Below, in pieces: positions 1-8,349 of a stretch of DNA of 10,094 nt. The DNA lies in assembly GCA_036939975.1 (NCBI GenBank), contig JALLPB010001387.1, positions 1 to 10,094 on the forward strand, given 5' to 3'. The translations under genes and the position numbers were made by a program. Under the pieces are notes generated by a model. That model searched no databases. It was not told the DNA's origin and saw only the letters and a list, made by a program, of their open reading frames with translations. Positions within the stretch are counted from its first letter, which is position 1. Each line of letters opens with the position of its first letter. The stretch comes from Cyclostephanos tholiformis. Taxonomy: Eukaryota; Bacillariophyta; Thalassiosirophyceae; Thalassiosirales; Thalassiosiraceae.

Positions 1-62
1 TGCCGGTGTGCCGGTGTGCCGGTGTGCCGGTGTGCCGGTGTGCCGGTGTGCCGGTCTGCCGA
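1..62. repeat. 8-bp minisatellite, unit TGCCGGTG
   Basis: Seven head-to-tail copies of TGCCGGTG run from base 1 to 56. The seventh ends in C rather than G, and a partial eighth copy (TGCCGA) follows. The array starts at the window edge, so its true length is unknown. The near-perfect copies suggest recent slippage expansion. There are no spacers, so it is not a CRISPR array, and the unit does not resemble a telomere repeat. Confidence 0.95.
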
Positions 63-192
63 GGAATGGCAGAATGTAAAATGGCTATATTGTCACTGTA
101 ATAATATCTATTTCAGATGCCAAATTGTATTTGTTTGAATTCTGTTCATTGTCAATGATATGCAAGTGGAAATAATAATTATACGATCTATC

Positions 193-346
193 AAGAATAA
201 AGCCGCTGGTCTGCCGGTGTGCCGGTCTGCGAGTCCACCGGTGTCCGGTGTGCTGGTGTGCCGGTCTGCCAGTATGCTGGTGTGCTGGTCTTCACGAATA
301 AAGATGAATAAAGCCGCTGGTCTGCCGGTGTGTGTCTGGTGTGCTT
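193..346. repeat. Degenerate copies of the 8-bp unit in a larger duplication
   Basis: TGCCGGTG-like words with substitutions (TGCTGGTG, TGCCGGTC, TGTCTGGT) fill about 206-290 and 316-346. A larger unit overlies them: an identical 27-bp stretch beginning GAATAAAGCCGCTGG occurs at 195-221 and 306-332, 111 bp apart. The words CTTCACGAATAAAGA at 290-304 recur at 434-448, preceded both times by TGGTGTGCTGG. The minisatellite of bases 1-62 therefore seems to have been copied as part of longer segments. No gene is supported here. Confidence 0.8.
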
Positions 347-545
347 GTTATACATAGAGATGTACTTTACGGTATTCACGGACGACACGACGTAGGGTGG
401 CGGCCCGCCCCTCGAGTTGATTGGTGTGCTGGTCTTCACGAATAAAGACGAATAAAGCTCTGGTGTGCTTGTTAAACATAGAGATGTACTGTACGGTATT
501 CACGGACGACACGATGTAGGGTGGCGGCCCCTCGAGTTGATTGTT
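341..545. repeat. 124-bp tandem duplication, second copy partial
   Basis: Copy 1 begins with GTGCTTGTTATACATAGAGA at 341 and copy 2 with nearly the same words at 465, a period of 124 bp. Both contain TACGGTATTCACGGACGAC and GTAGGGTGGCGGCCC followed by CTCGAGTTGATTG. Copy 2 lacks 4 bp in the C-rich part and carries a few substitutions, and similarity fades after about 545. The open frames found on the minus strand here simply echo the repeat and are not credible genes. Confidence 0.85.
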
Positions 546-560
546 GTGTTTTATACATAG

Positions 561-707
561 ATGTACTTTACGGTACACACGGACGACGCCAGTCTAATCT
601 TTTATAATATAAGAAAAGATAACATAGGAATTATACAATAGATGTTTTGTTTTATGTACTTTACGGTACACACGGACGACGCCAGTCTAATCTTTTATAA
701 TATAAGA
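561..707. repeat. 54-bp perfect direct repeat, 93-bp period
   Basis: Bases 561-614 and 654-707 are identical as read by eye. Each begins ATGTACTTTACGGTACACAC and ends in an AT-rich tail (TTTTATAATATAAGA). The first half contains a 26-bp core that also occurs in the upstream 124-bp copies, with two bases changed. This makes four copies of the core in all, at 361-386, 485-510, 562-587 and 655-680, with spacings of 124, 77 and 93 bp. Perfect identity over 54 bp implies a recent duplication or gene conversion. Confidence 0.88.
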
Positions 708-715
708 TGAAACCC

Positions 716-728
716 GTGCCACAGGCAC
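716..728. other. Short perfect hairpin GTGCC-ACA-GGCAC
   Basis: A 5-bp GC-rich stem with a 3-nt loop sits just after the last 54-bp repeat copy, within AAACCCGTGCCACAGGCAC. It marks the right border of the repeat block. It could be the terminal hairpin of a small non-autonomous mobile element, but I see no matching left end, no target-site duplication and no Helitron-type CTRR end just downstream. Chance is also possible for so short a stem. Confidence 0.4.
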
Positions 729-1044
729 TATCGGCTTGTTGTTGTAATGTAATGAGTTGTGTTTGTGGGCTATCTATCGTAGTTTACGTAAAATTTATTT
801 AAGCGATTAGAGTAAGTTAGTAAGAAAAAAGTAAGCGATCTACCTACATGCTCTCGTAGATGAGTCAGCCTACGTTTTGGGGGGTTGGTGCATTTTCCAG
901 GTGAAAAGCACTCTACCGACCTACCTATTCTCAAGTTTCTCCCATATTATTAATATTGCTGTGAGACTGAGGGAATGGTCCCGGCTGAAGTATCTGTCGG
1001 TGGGGAGCTGCCGCTTTCAAGGTTACCCTTGAAATTATCTGACT
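729..1044 (+). promoter_or_regulatory. Presumed promoter and 5' UTR of the cyclase fusion gene
   Basis: This stretch of about 315 bp has no open frame of note and leads directly to the ATG at 1045. A TGAGTCA word, the core of an AP-1/bZIP site, lies at 861-867. A pyrimidine-rich stretch (CTACCGACCTACC and CAAGTTTCTCCC) follows at about 911-945. I cannot place a TATA box or transcription start. An in-frame TGA at 1030-1032 shows that the reading frame does not extend upstream. The regulatory role is inferred from position alone. Confidence 0.35.
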
Positions 1045-4000
1045 ATGGCAGAAGAAGAGAATAGCAGCAAGGATGAAGTCGTGTTATCATCACCAATATT
1101 AACCTCTCATGGGCCATCACCACTACAGGTCGGTTCATCACGTGCAAAACATGCCATGAAACCACCACCACTATCGGCGACATCGAAAGGAGGAGAAGAA
1201 GTAGGCGAAAGCATCTCTACCTCTAGAGCGCAGCATTATGGTTTATGCGAAATTAATCCAACGACGAACGAAAGCCACGTGGGACGCGCCGATAACGCCA
1301 CTGTGGAGTCCTCGCGGGAAGGACTGCCAGCGGGAAGGCGACAACCAGAGATCATAAGTTGCGACTCGCAAAGACTTCTTCCCGGATCGAGACGCAAAAC
1401 CATTTACAATCGGATTGACGAAAGTCATCTGGTGTCTCCATTGAAAGAAGTCGTGTCGTCATCACAAATATTAACCCCTGATGGGCCATCACTATTCCTC
1501 GTCGATGATCCTTCCATAAGGATACTCAACGCAAATAAATCGCATCAAAAAACGGCTGATCTCCATCCGAATCATTTCAAAGATTTCAGCAACTCAAATG
1601 GCGGTGGGCGGTCTCGTAGGCGGTCGATAAGCACACCTAATTTCTGCATGCTAGATCCTGGTGTCGGTGGCGGCACAAAGTTCCCATGGAACTACAGTCG
1701 GCCCCCACTGACCAACCGTCGATCGCTTTCTCCCGAGAGATTGTCATTCAGACTCATCGATACTGAGGGAAGTTTCCCGTTGCGATTCCTGTCGAGACTC
1801 ACGAATAGTTCTCCCGAGCAACCGGCAGATCTGCATCTGAATGATTTCAAAAAATCCAGACGCCATTCCATGCCGGAGCACATCCAGAAAAACTTGGGTG
1901 AGGTAATGGATTCGAATGCCCTGAGATATTTGCCGAAAATTTTGAGGGATGTCTACGCGCAACGGCAGACGAGGAGACCGTCGTTAGTAAGTTCTTCATT
2001 TTTTGTATGGACTCATTTTTTCCTTGATAGGAATCAGCCAACTTGTCTCGATGGACTAACTCTCTTAACATGAAAAAAATTATGCATATCTTTTTCATCA
2101 GCTGCGGGAAGCTCAATTGGCAGCAATAGATCTATGTTTGCGTTTACACCGTCCGGAAAATCTTCCGTCTTACCAGGACATAAGGGGATCCATCCTAATT
2201 CTTGATCTGTCGGGCTTTACTGCCCTGGGAGAACGTTTGCGGTTAGAACTGGGACCTCGTGAAGGGGCAGCAGAATTTGCCAGTAGGGTCAACGAAACGC
2301 TTTCCACCATGGTACAGAAGGTTCATGAACATTGGGGGGATGTACTCATGTTTGCGGGAGACGCACTCATCTGTTTGTTTGAGGAGAAGGACTACAGAGG
2401 AACGACATTGGATGATAAAGGCAATGCGCTATCCGTAGAACAAAAAACAAGAAAGCGCGTACGTGATTGCTGTCTATCGGTATTGGGTAAATTTGCAGTT
2501 GGAAAAGGGGAGATTACGGTACACGGGGGTACCTGTCACGGGAATATACGATGCTTTTTCCTCGGCACCCCGTCCGCGACTCCTGGCAGCTGTGCATTCC
2601 TTGTATCAGGTCATCCTTTAAAGCAAAGCGGAAAATTGCTCAACAAAGCTGGTAGAGGAGAAGTATACATCGATGGTGAGAGCGCTCCTCTCACCGAGAA
2701 AATGGGTATGGAATACCTGAAAAAGTGCCAAAAGTCACCATGTGAAAATATTACGTTAGAACTTGATCCAGTAATGCCGAGGGACAAAGCCTTACTAACC
2801 CTTCAAGAATTACCGATCGCTTTGATAGGTGGTTTTGAGGTTAACGTTCAAGCAAAGTCTTACCTTGGAACGCTAGCCGCACGACGCTGTGATCAAGATG
2901 CACAAAACGCCATGTCTATGCTCATGAATGAATTGCGACCAGTTGCAATTGTATTCGTAGGCCTTCACGAATTTGATGACATAGACCCACGGGATTCAAC
3001 GCTCCTCGAGCTCATGAACAAAGCGTTCGAGACCCTTTCCCGCATCACTCATGCATGCAATGGGGCCGTTCGTGATATGTTGTTCGATGATAAGGGTTGC
3101 GTTTTCATATCAGTTTTTGGTGCGCACAGTCATGAGGTCAACCCCTGTTTTGATGCCACTGTGTGCGCAATGAGGATGGAAAGTTCCCTCAAAGATTTGA
3201 TAAAACGATTTTCCCTGGGAGTTTCGTACGGGGAGTGTTTCTGTGGGGAGGTTGGACCACCCATTCGATCGGACTATGTCGTTATGGGACCAGAAGTGAA
3301 TCTAGCGGCTAGGCTGATGGGAAAGGCTCCGAATCGAAGCACGCTAGTATCCAAGCGTATATTCACACATTCGCAAAATTTCATACATTTTCAAAAGTCA
3401 GAAGAGATCCAAGTTAAGGGGACTGACGGATTATTCCATGCTTACATGCCATTAGCTAGGATTGAACCTCAGAATTCGTTGGAGATAACACATCTCCAAC
3501 AACCGTTTGTTCTAATGCCATCACGGCAACACGCACTGGATTCACTAATGCAAGTGAAAGAGCGAGCCATGCTGGGTATACCAGCCACTGCTTTTGTGTC
3601 AGGTGGTCCTTTCCTCGGAAAGTCGAGGCTGATAAACGAGATTGCCGAAAAAGCTGCAAGCGATGGATTCATGATATTGAAATCATTTCGAACCTCCTTA
3701 GACTCCTTCACGTCGTTTTTCCCACTTAGACAGATTGTTTCAGGAGCCATGATAATGTGCGCAAACAAGGGAGCAGCTGAAAATGATTTCGGTAATGAAA
3801 TTTCTGCAGCTAACTACCTCGTGGATCACAACATTTTCAACAAAACGGACAGAGTCAATATTGGCAGTATTGTTCCTAAGGTTGCCGATGCGCAGCTTCT
3901 AGGCCTTTTATGCGGACTCAACCCAGACGCAAGGACAAGAAGCATAGTAGATTCTCTGATGAAGATTTTGAAATTACTGCAACCACTGTTGATAATTTTA

Positions 4001-7000
4001 GAGGGAGACGGAGACATGGACCATTCTTCGTGGGATGTATTAGCGGAGCTGATGCAGCGCGCAAGCTCGGAATGCCCTCAAGTAATGCTGATAGTTTCTT
4101 CTCGCAACTCTCCGACTACTACATCTGCTGCCTCAAATTTGAGGAAGAATGCCATTCAAGTCAAGTTAAAACCATTCGAAAAGTATGAAACGGAGAAATA
4201 CTTGCGAGTGCTGCTGGGAGGTAAAAATGAGAGCATTACAATCGAACAGCAACTACTTGATGTGGTGCATGATAGAGCAAATGGATGCCCTCTCTTCATT
4301 GAGTGCGTTGTTAGATGGGCTCTCGAGAAAAATGTGATCGAATATGTTGGAGGTTCTAAGAAGATGAGGATGCTGGACGAGACATCTGATGATGTGAGGG
4401 CAGCGATTCCCCGGGAGCTGAGTAATATCCTTTTAGCGCCGTTTAACAAACTTCCTCCTCCGCTGTGGGATGCGTTGAAGATTGCCAGCTGTATTGGTTA
4501 TAGCTTTGATGCTGATCTATACAGCACCCTAAACCAGCGATTGAATTTTATGCCCAAGATTAGAGAGCTTTCTACAACGTACGATTGCTTTGAACATAAT
4601 GGTAGCAACATTAGATGGAAACAGCAGGCTGTCTATGAAGCTGTAAAATCGCTTCTCATGGTGAATCAGCGCCAAAAAATTCACCGGATGATTGTTAGGG
4701 CATTTGAACAGAGTGTGATTAGTCATGGAGAATCAGATGTTGTGAAGGGAGGTGATTTTCGTCGTCTAATAGGACGTCACTATGCCCTTGCAGAAGATTG
4801 GTCTGGCGCTTCTGAACAATTAACTAAAGCAGGCGATCGAGCGTTAGCCATGTTCCACTTCAACGAAGCTTCGAAAATGTACGAACAGGCCATCGACTTC
4901 AGAGCGAAAATGTGTGATCAACTCCCGTTGCGATACAGGCTCATTCCTTCAATCAATCTTGGGACTTGCCTACGCGAGGTTGCACGCTACAAAGAAGCTG
5001 AAGCATTACTTACACGGTGCCTAAATGAAGCCGAAGGCGATTTATCAGATGGTGTATTGGATGAGGAATTATACGTTAGAGCGCTGACCGCTCTGGCGGC
5101 TCTTTATCAGGCTCAGAGTAAATACGATGCAGCGAGGAGACTCTTCGAACTAGCTGTGCCGATCGCTCGTAATATTCAAGAGTCACGATCAAGTCTGTGG
5201 TTAGCTGGAAATATTGCCGGTTATGCAGAAACTCTTAGAAAATTAGGCGATTTGCCGCAAGCAGAAAGGCATCATAGAGAGGCATTAGAAATACGAATGC
5301 GAGCAGTTGAAGAGAAGTCATGCACTGAGCTGGAACTCTCAGTTTCATTTACACAACTCGGGTGCACCCTTGCGGGTATGCGGCAGTACGAGGAAGCATG
5401 CGAACAACATCACCACGCTTTGGAACTCAGATATCGATACCTTGACTTTTCGCATGTCCTAGTGTCTGAGTCACTGAACTACTACGCAGAATCCCTTTGT
5501 GCCTTAGGTCGTGGAGGAGAGGGAATTTCACTTGCTTTACATGCAGTAGAAATAAGGAAACTCGTTTTCGGGACATCTCATCCTGCGTATGCCCATGCAT
5601 TCAGTGTCCTGGCATCATGCTACCAAGCTGTAGGTCGCTTCTTCGATGCATGCGATTGCCTCGAAAAATGTCTTGAAATATGCGAGGTTGCATTCCACAA
5701 CAATCATGCCAATGTCATTCCAAATCTAATGAGTTATGGCAATGTCCTTGGTTGCACTGGAGACCTCAAAAAGGCAAGAGTTGTGTATCAACGTGCCATC
5801 GCTATACACCAACTCAACTTCAAAGAGGGTCAACAAGGCATACAGCTCGAGAAGTGTATCGCAGAGGTTAAAAATTTGACTGAAAAGATTGATGAAATGG
5901 AATCATCCCTTAAGGACCTTAATAATGATATGCCAGATAACACCGCACAGAATCGACTCGTTGTTGCTGATGTCGAGTCACAAGGAACTCCAGTTATCGT
6001 ATTTACTGATATTGGCCGAGATGTTGACGATGAGTTGGCATTAGTGCTGCTCTCAGCGCTTAAGAAAAAACGCATATTGAATCCAATTGCAGTGATAACA
6101 ACACTGCCACCCCAGCGAAAACGCGCAAACCTTGCGCGCGGTAGCATGGACGCTATGGGCATGCCAGACGTTCCTGTTGGCATTGGCAGCTGTGGAGGTG
6201 TTGGTGAAGGTGTTGAGTTAGATATTTATGAAGCTGCTTACGCAAGGTCAAGCTCATGCATATTTGAATCGGGCGCAGATCTAGTGTATCAAGCTCTAGA
6301 GTCAATTCCTCCCAAATCTGCAGTGATTCTGTGCATAGCTAGTTTGACAGACGTTGCTGCGTTAATTAGAGATCACGAGGATTTGTTCACTGCCAAAGTG
6401 AAAGAAGTCGTTATTATGGGAGGTGTTCTTTCAATCGAGTGTGGAGAAAATTTAATACCAGATTCCGCATACAACAACAACTGTGACATATCATCGGCAA
6501 GGTTTGTTTACAAAAGGTGTCAAGAGTTGGGGGTTCCTACCGCGACGTTATCAAGGTGGGCCGCATACGATTGTCCGATGCCTCCACAGTTGCTGGATGA
6601 ATTTGCTCTTACGGAACACATGGTGGCAAGAAGCATCCGAACTGTAACGCAACTGGGCTTAGATCAGCTTTGGAATAAGGTAAATTTGCACCCTTCCGAT
6701 CCACGGAGGGAAAAGATGCCTCCTCGATGTGATGTGAATTGGTTCCGTCAAACATTCATGAACATGGATGAAACCTCTAAAGAACAAAGTTCTCCAATTT
6801 GGTCATTGGTAAAAAAGCTGAACATGTATGATCCACTTGCAGTGCTACTGTGCGTCCCTGCCTACAGGGCTACTCATTTCAAATGGCAGACAAAGCATGT
6901 CAATGGGGTTTCTCATATAGTTGTGGGGACTTCTGAGCGTGATACAGGCATCAACTCCAGACAATCATTGTATGCTGAATACGCTTCTCTGTTCTACTAT

Positions 7001-7039
7001 GCTTTTCTTGAGTCTCTACACAAAAAAAACATGAAGTAA
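1045..7039 (+). CDS. sAC-type nucleotide cyclase / P-loop ATPase / TPR / nucleoside hydrolase fusion protein
   Basis: Spliced from 1045-1986 and 2102-7039, this encodes about 1959 residues. The start is the first ATG after an in-frame TGA at 1030, with A at -3 and G at +4. Exon 1 joins exon 2 in phase 0 (RRPSL then LREAQL). Domains in order: disordered Ser/Arg-rich N-terminus (1-330), cyclase C1 (about 341-511), cyclase C2 (593-767), P-loop ATPase (780-1080), helical segment (1083-1125), about eight TPRs (1221-1551), short coiled coil (1565-1589), nucleoside hydrolase (1610-1949). Residues 340-1560 follow the plan of soluble adenylyl cyclase (human ADCY10, about 1610 residues). No signal peptide or membrane segment is seen, so it is probably cytosolic. 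Expected activities are conversion of ATP or GTP to the cyclic nucleotide, and hydrolysis of ribonucleosides to base plus ribose. No neighbouring gene suggests a pathway. Domain calls are by eye; the exact substrates are not known. Confidence 0.9.
1987..2101 (+). other. Spliceosomal intron, 115 bp, phase 0
   Basis: The donor is GTAAGT at 1987 and the acceptor is CTTTTTCATCAG ending at 2101. A branch-point-like CTAAC lies at 2056-2060, 41 nt before the acceptor. The length is not a multiple of three, and removal joins two frames that are both open: the N-terminal frame from 1045 and the 1645-codon frame from 2102. Without splicing, translation runs 28 codons into the intron and stops at a TGA at 2071-2073. 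Exon 2 has no ATG before its first cyclase motif, which makes the intron nearly obligatory. Confidence 0.9.
2180..3460 (+). other. Tandem class III nucleotide cyclase domains C1 and C2
   Basis: C1 has both metal-binding aspartates: D349 in LILDLSGFTALGE and D401 in MFAGDALICLF. C2 has FDDKGC (about 642-647) and MGPEVNLAARLM, whose N714 and R718 match the transition-state Asn and Arg of the family (human sAC N412 and R416). The two domains would pair to form one active site, as in sAC. Differences at key places, aligned by hand: D639 where human sAC has the adenine-reading K334, V707 for T405, M397 and G491 for the bicarbonate ligands K95 and R176, and H455 for the phosphate-contacting K144. 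Catalysis looks possible; base preference and bicarbonate control are doubtful. Confidence 0.88.
3497..4534 (+). other. P-loop (AAA/STAND-like) ATPase module with following helical region
   Basis: Walker A is clear: GGPFLGKS at residues 815-822, followed by RLINEIAEKA. The Walker B strand is LLIILEGDGDMDHSSW (residues 943-958); the family's usual Glu-Asp pair is Glu-Gly here, so the metal-binding Asp is displaced or lost. VMLIVSSRNS (976-985) fits the sensor-1 strand. IPRELSNILLAPFNKLP and the KIASCIGYSFDADLY segment (1083-1121) match the helical region that follows the ATPase in sAC and related bacterial cyclases. In sAC this part is thought to regulate the cyclase; ATP binding is likely and hydrolysis uncertain. 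Confidence 0.8.
4820..5812 (+). other. TPR array, about eight repeats
   Basis: Residues 1221-1551 show helical pairs of about 35-42 residues with the small-residue pattern of tetratricopeptide repeats, for example ALTALAALYQAQSKYDAARR, NIAGYAETLRKLGDLPQAER and AFSVLASCYQAVGRFFDACD. The longer units with H-P-x-x-A or similar loops (GTSHPAYAHAF) resemble the kinesin-light-chain type. The array is probably a protein-binding scaffold linking the cyclase half to the hydrolase. A short heptad-like coiled coil (VKNLTEKIDEMESSLKDLNN, 1570-1589) and a loose linker follow. The repeat count is by eye. Confidence 0.85.
5987..7006 (+). other. Inosine/uridine-type nucleoside hydrolase domain at the C-terminus
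   Basis: Residues 1610-1949 match the IUNH fold (Pfam PF01156). The N-terminal calcium-binding Asp cluster is present as FTDIGRDVDDELAL (D1617, D1621, D1623, D1624), in the longer-spaced form of the usual DxDPGxDD. MGGV (1753-1756) and NNNCDISSARF (N1772, D1776) match the central motifs, and MYDPLAVLL carries the C-terminal metal Asp (D1891). The catalytic His found before that Asp in protozoan purine-nonspecific enzymes is Tyr1890 here. The domain is full-length (about 340 residues), so it is not a remnant. The likely reaction is ribonucleoside plus water to base plus ribose; the base preference cannot be read from the sequence. Confidence 0.88.
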
Positions 7040-8349
7040 TAATGTAAGGAAACACGTACCGAAGCTCAATAACTTAATCGACAGGACAGCTTAGTGCCTT
7101 TATTTTATGTGCAACCGATGCCATCTCATTTTGGCATTTTTTGATTGGATTAACCCTGTCTGTTGCTGCTTCACAATCCTTGGTCCATCTGGTGGCTCAA
7201 ATAAAGGGTGACTTCCGATACTTGACCAGTTTACAACATTTTAGTTACCAAACCATTGTTATGGCGGTGACCCCCATTCCCTTTTCAAAACTTTTCAAAC
7301 CATAATATATTCAGAAATCAATTATTTTGAGAATTAGTACTTTTTGTGAAGCCGAGTCTACATGTTAAGCCCATCATTTAATTTTGCTGAGTCTTGAGAC
7401 AAACCCTTTCCTAAGCATTTCTTGGGGGACTGGGAGAGTATTGGGGAGCATAGACTAGAGTAGGGCTTCCGCTGTAAGAGAGGAAACTGACATACGAAAG
7501 TCTGGAAATGAAAACTATGAGCTTATTTTAAAGTGAAAAGTGATCTCAACCAATGGGTGAGGAACATGCACATCCCGTATTATTCTACACAATCTGGTAT
7601 GTCCAAGGCAAACATTCGGAGGTGGCAAGTCACCACCTCAGAAAGATCTGCCATCCTGTACTAGAGTATACATACAGGGCTTGCATTGAACTGGATCCAG
7701 ATTTGGATCCTGCAGTTAGCCTTTGGTATACTTGGCACAGATTCCTCTAAGATACCTTTCTGATTCAAGATATCCAACCAAGCTGAGGTGCTGGCTTATT
7801 CCATATAGGATTTTTTGTATAGTATGTGGTTGTCTTCAACACATATTTGGATCCAACAGTGTCTTCTGGCAACTGTCTGTTGTCTGCTTACATAAGTGAT
7901 TGGCTTTTTGTGAATTACGGCGATTAGCAAGGATGTTTCCCACCATAATGCCATGGCCTATGACAAACCCATGCAGATTTGAGATCAAGGCAGTCTCCAA
8001 ATTAGGTGAAAGATAGCGGTGGAAACTTTTTAAATTCAGGCACCAGCCAATCTGGCAACAAAGAATAGATCTGGCAAATGCTCCTTTGTTAATAACTTAC
8101 AAGCAGCTAATAAAAGAAGACCTTTGATCCCTCTATTACTGGTATAGTTAAATAATTAATAAGTACTATCACATGACTTTTATTTCTAGTGTTAATACAA
8201 GCTCCCATGGAGTTAGAGCTTATACCTGAATATTGAGTAAATATTTGTCCGTTTGTTTGATTGTTTGTGTGCCCCCATGGGATCACTGTGGGGGTCTTGA
8301 TATTTGTTGCTAATATATTTGTATTTTATAATTGTCACTAAATATTTAT
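7040..8349. other. Intergenic DNA with no recognised gene
   Basis: This 1.3-kb stretch holds no protein I recognise. The best plus-strand frame (7553-7750, 65 codons) is low in complexity and matches nothing known to me. On the minus strand a stop-to-stop frame of 86 codons without ATG spans 8096-7836 and is treated as a separate observation. Two small perfect hairpins occur: GAGGTGG/CCACCTC at 7619-7639 and GGATCCA/TGGATCC at 7693-7710. The 3' UTR of the upstream gene must take up part of the left end. Confidence 0.6.
7200..7205 (+). terminator. Possible polyadenylation signal AATAAA
   Basis: AATAAA lies about 160 bp after the stop codon of the cyclase fusion gene. It is the first exact match in the 3' flank, but such hexamers are common in AT-rich DNA and many protists do not depend on it. 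No cDNA is available to confirm the 3' end. Confidence 0.25.

Noticed and set aside
1..345. CRISPR array
   Set aside because: The units are 8 bp, contiguous and without unique spacers, in a eukaryotic setting.
191..578. Two minus-strand open frames of 76-82 codons in the left repeats
   Set aside because: They lie wholly in tandem repeats, and their peptides repeat each other with the DNA period; no family resemblance.
1987..2030. Shorter intron using the TAG at 2028-2030 as acceptor
   Set aside because: It would be only 44 bp and leaves the downstream exon out of frame with the cyclase domains.
2117..7039. TTG at 2117 as the true start of the large protein
   Set aside because: A TTG start would be exceptional for a eukaryotic gene; the frame continues upstream to a good splice acceptor at 2101, and joining to the ATG-initiated exon 1 is in phase.
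7553..7750. 65-codon plus-strand open frame as a gene
   Set aside because: Short, no recognisable motif, overlaps small palindromes, and no splice or conservation support.
8272..8294. CCCCCA/TGGGGG hairpin as a terminator
   Set aside because: The stem is only 6 bp, with no gene ending nearby; bacterial-type terminators do not apply here.
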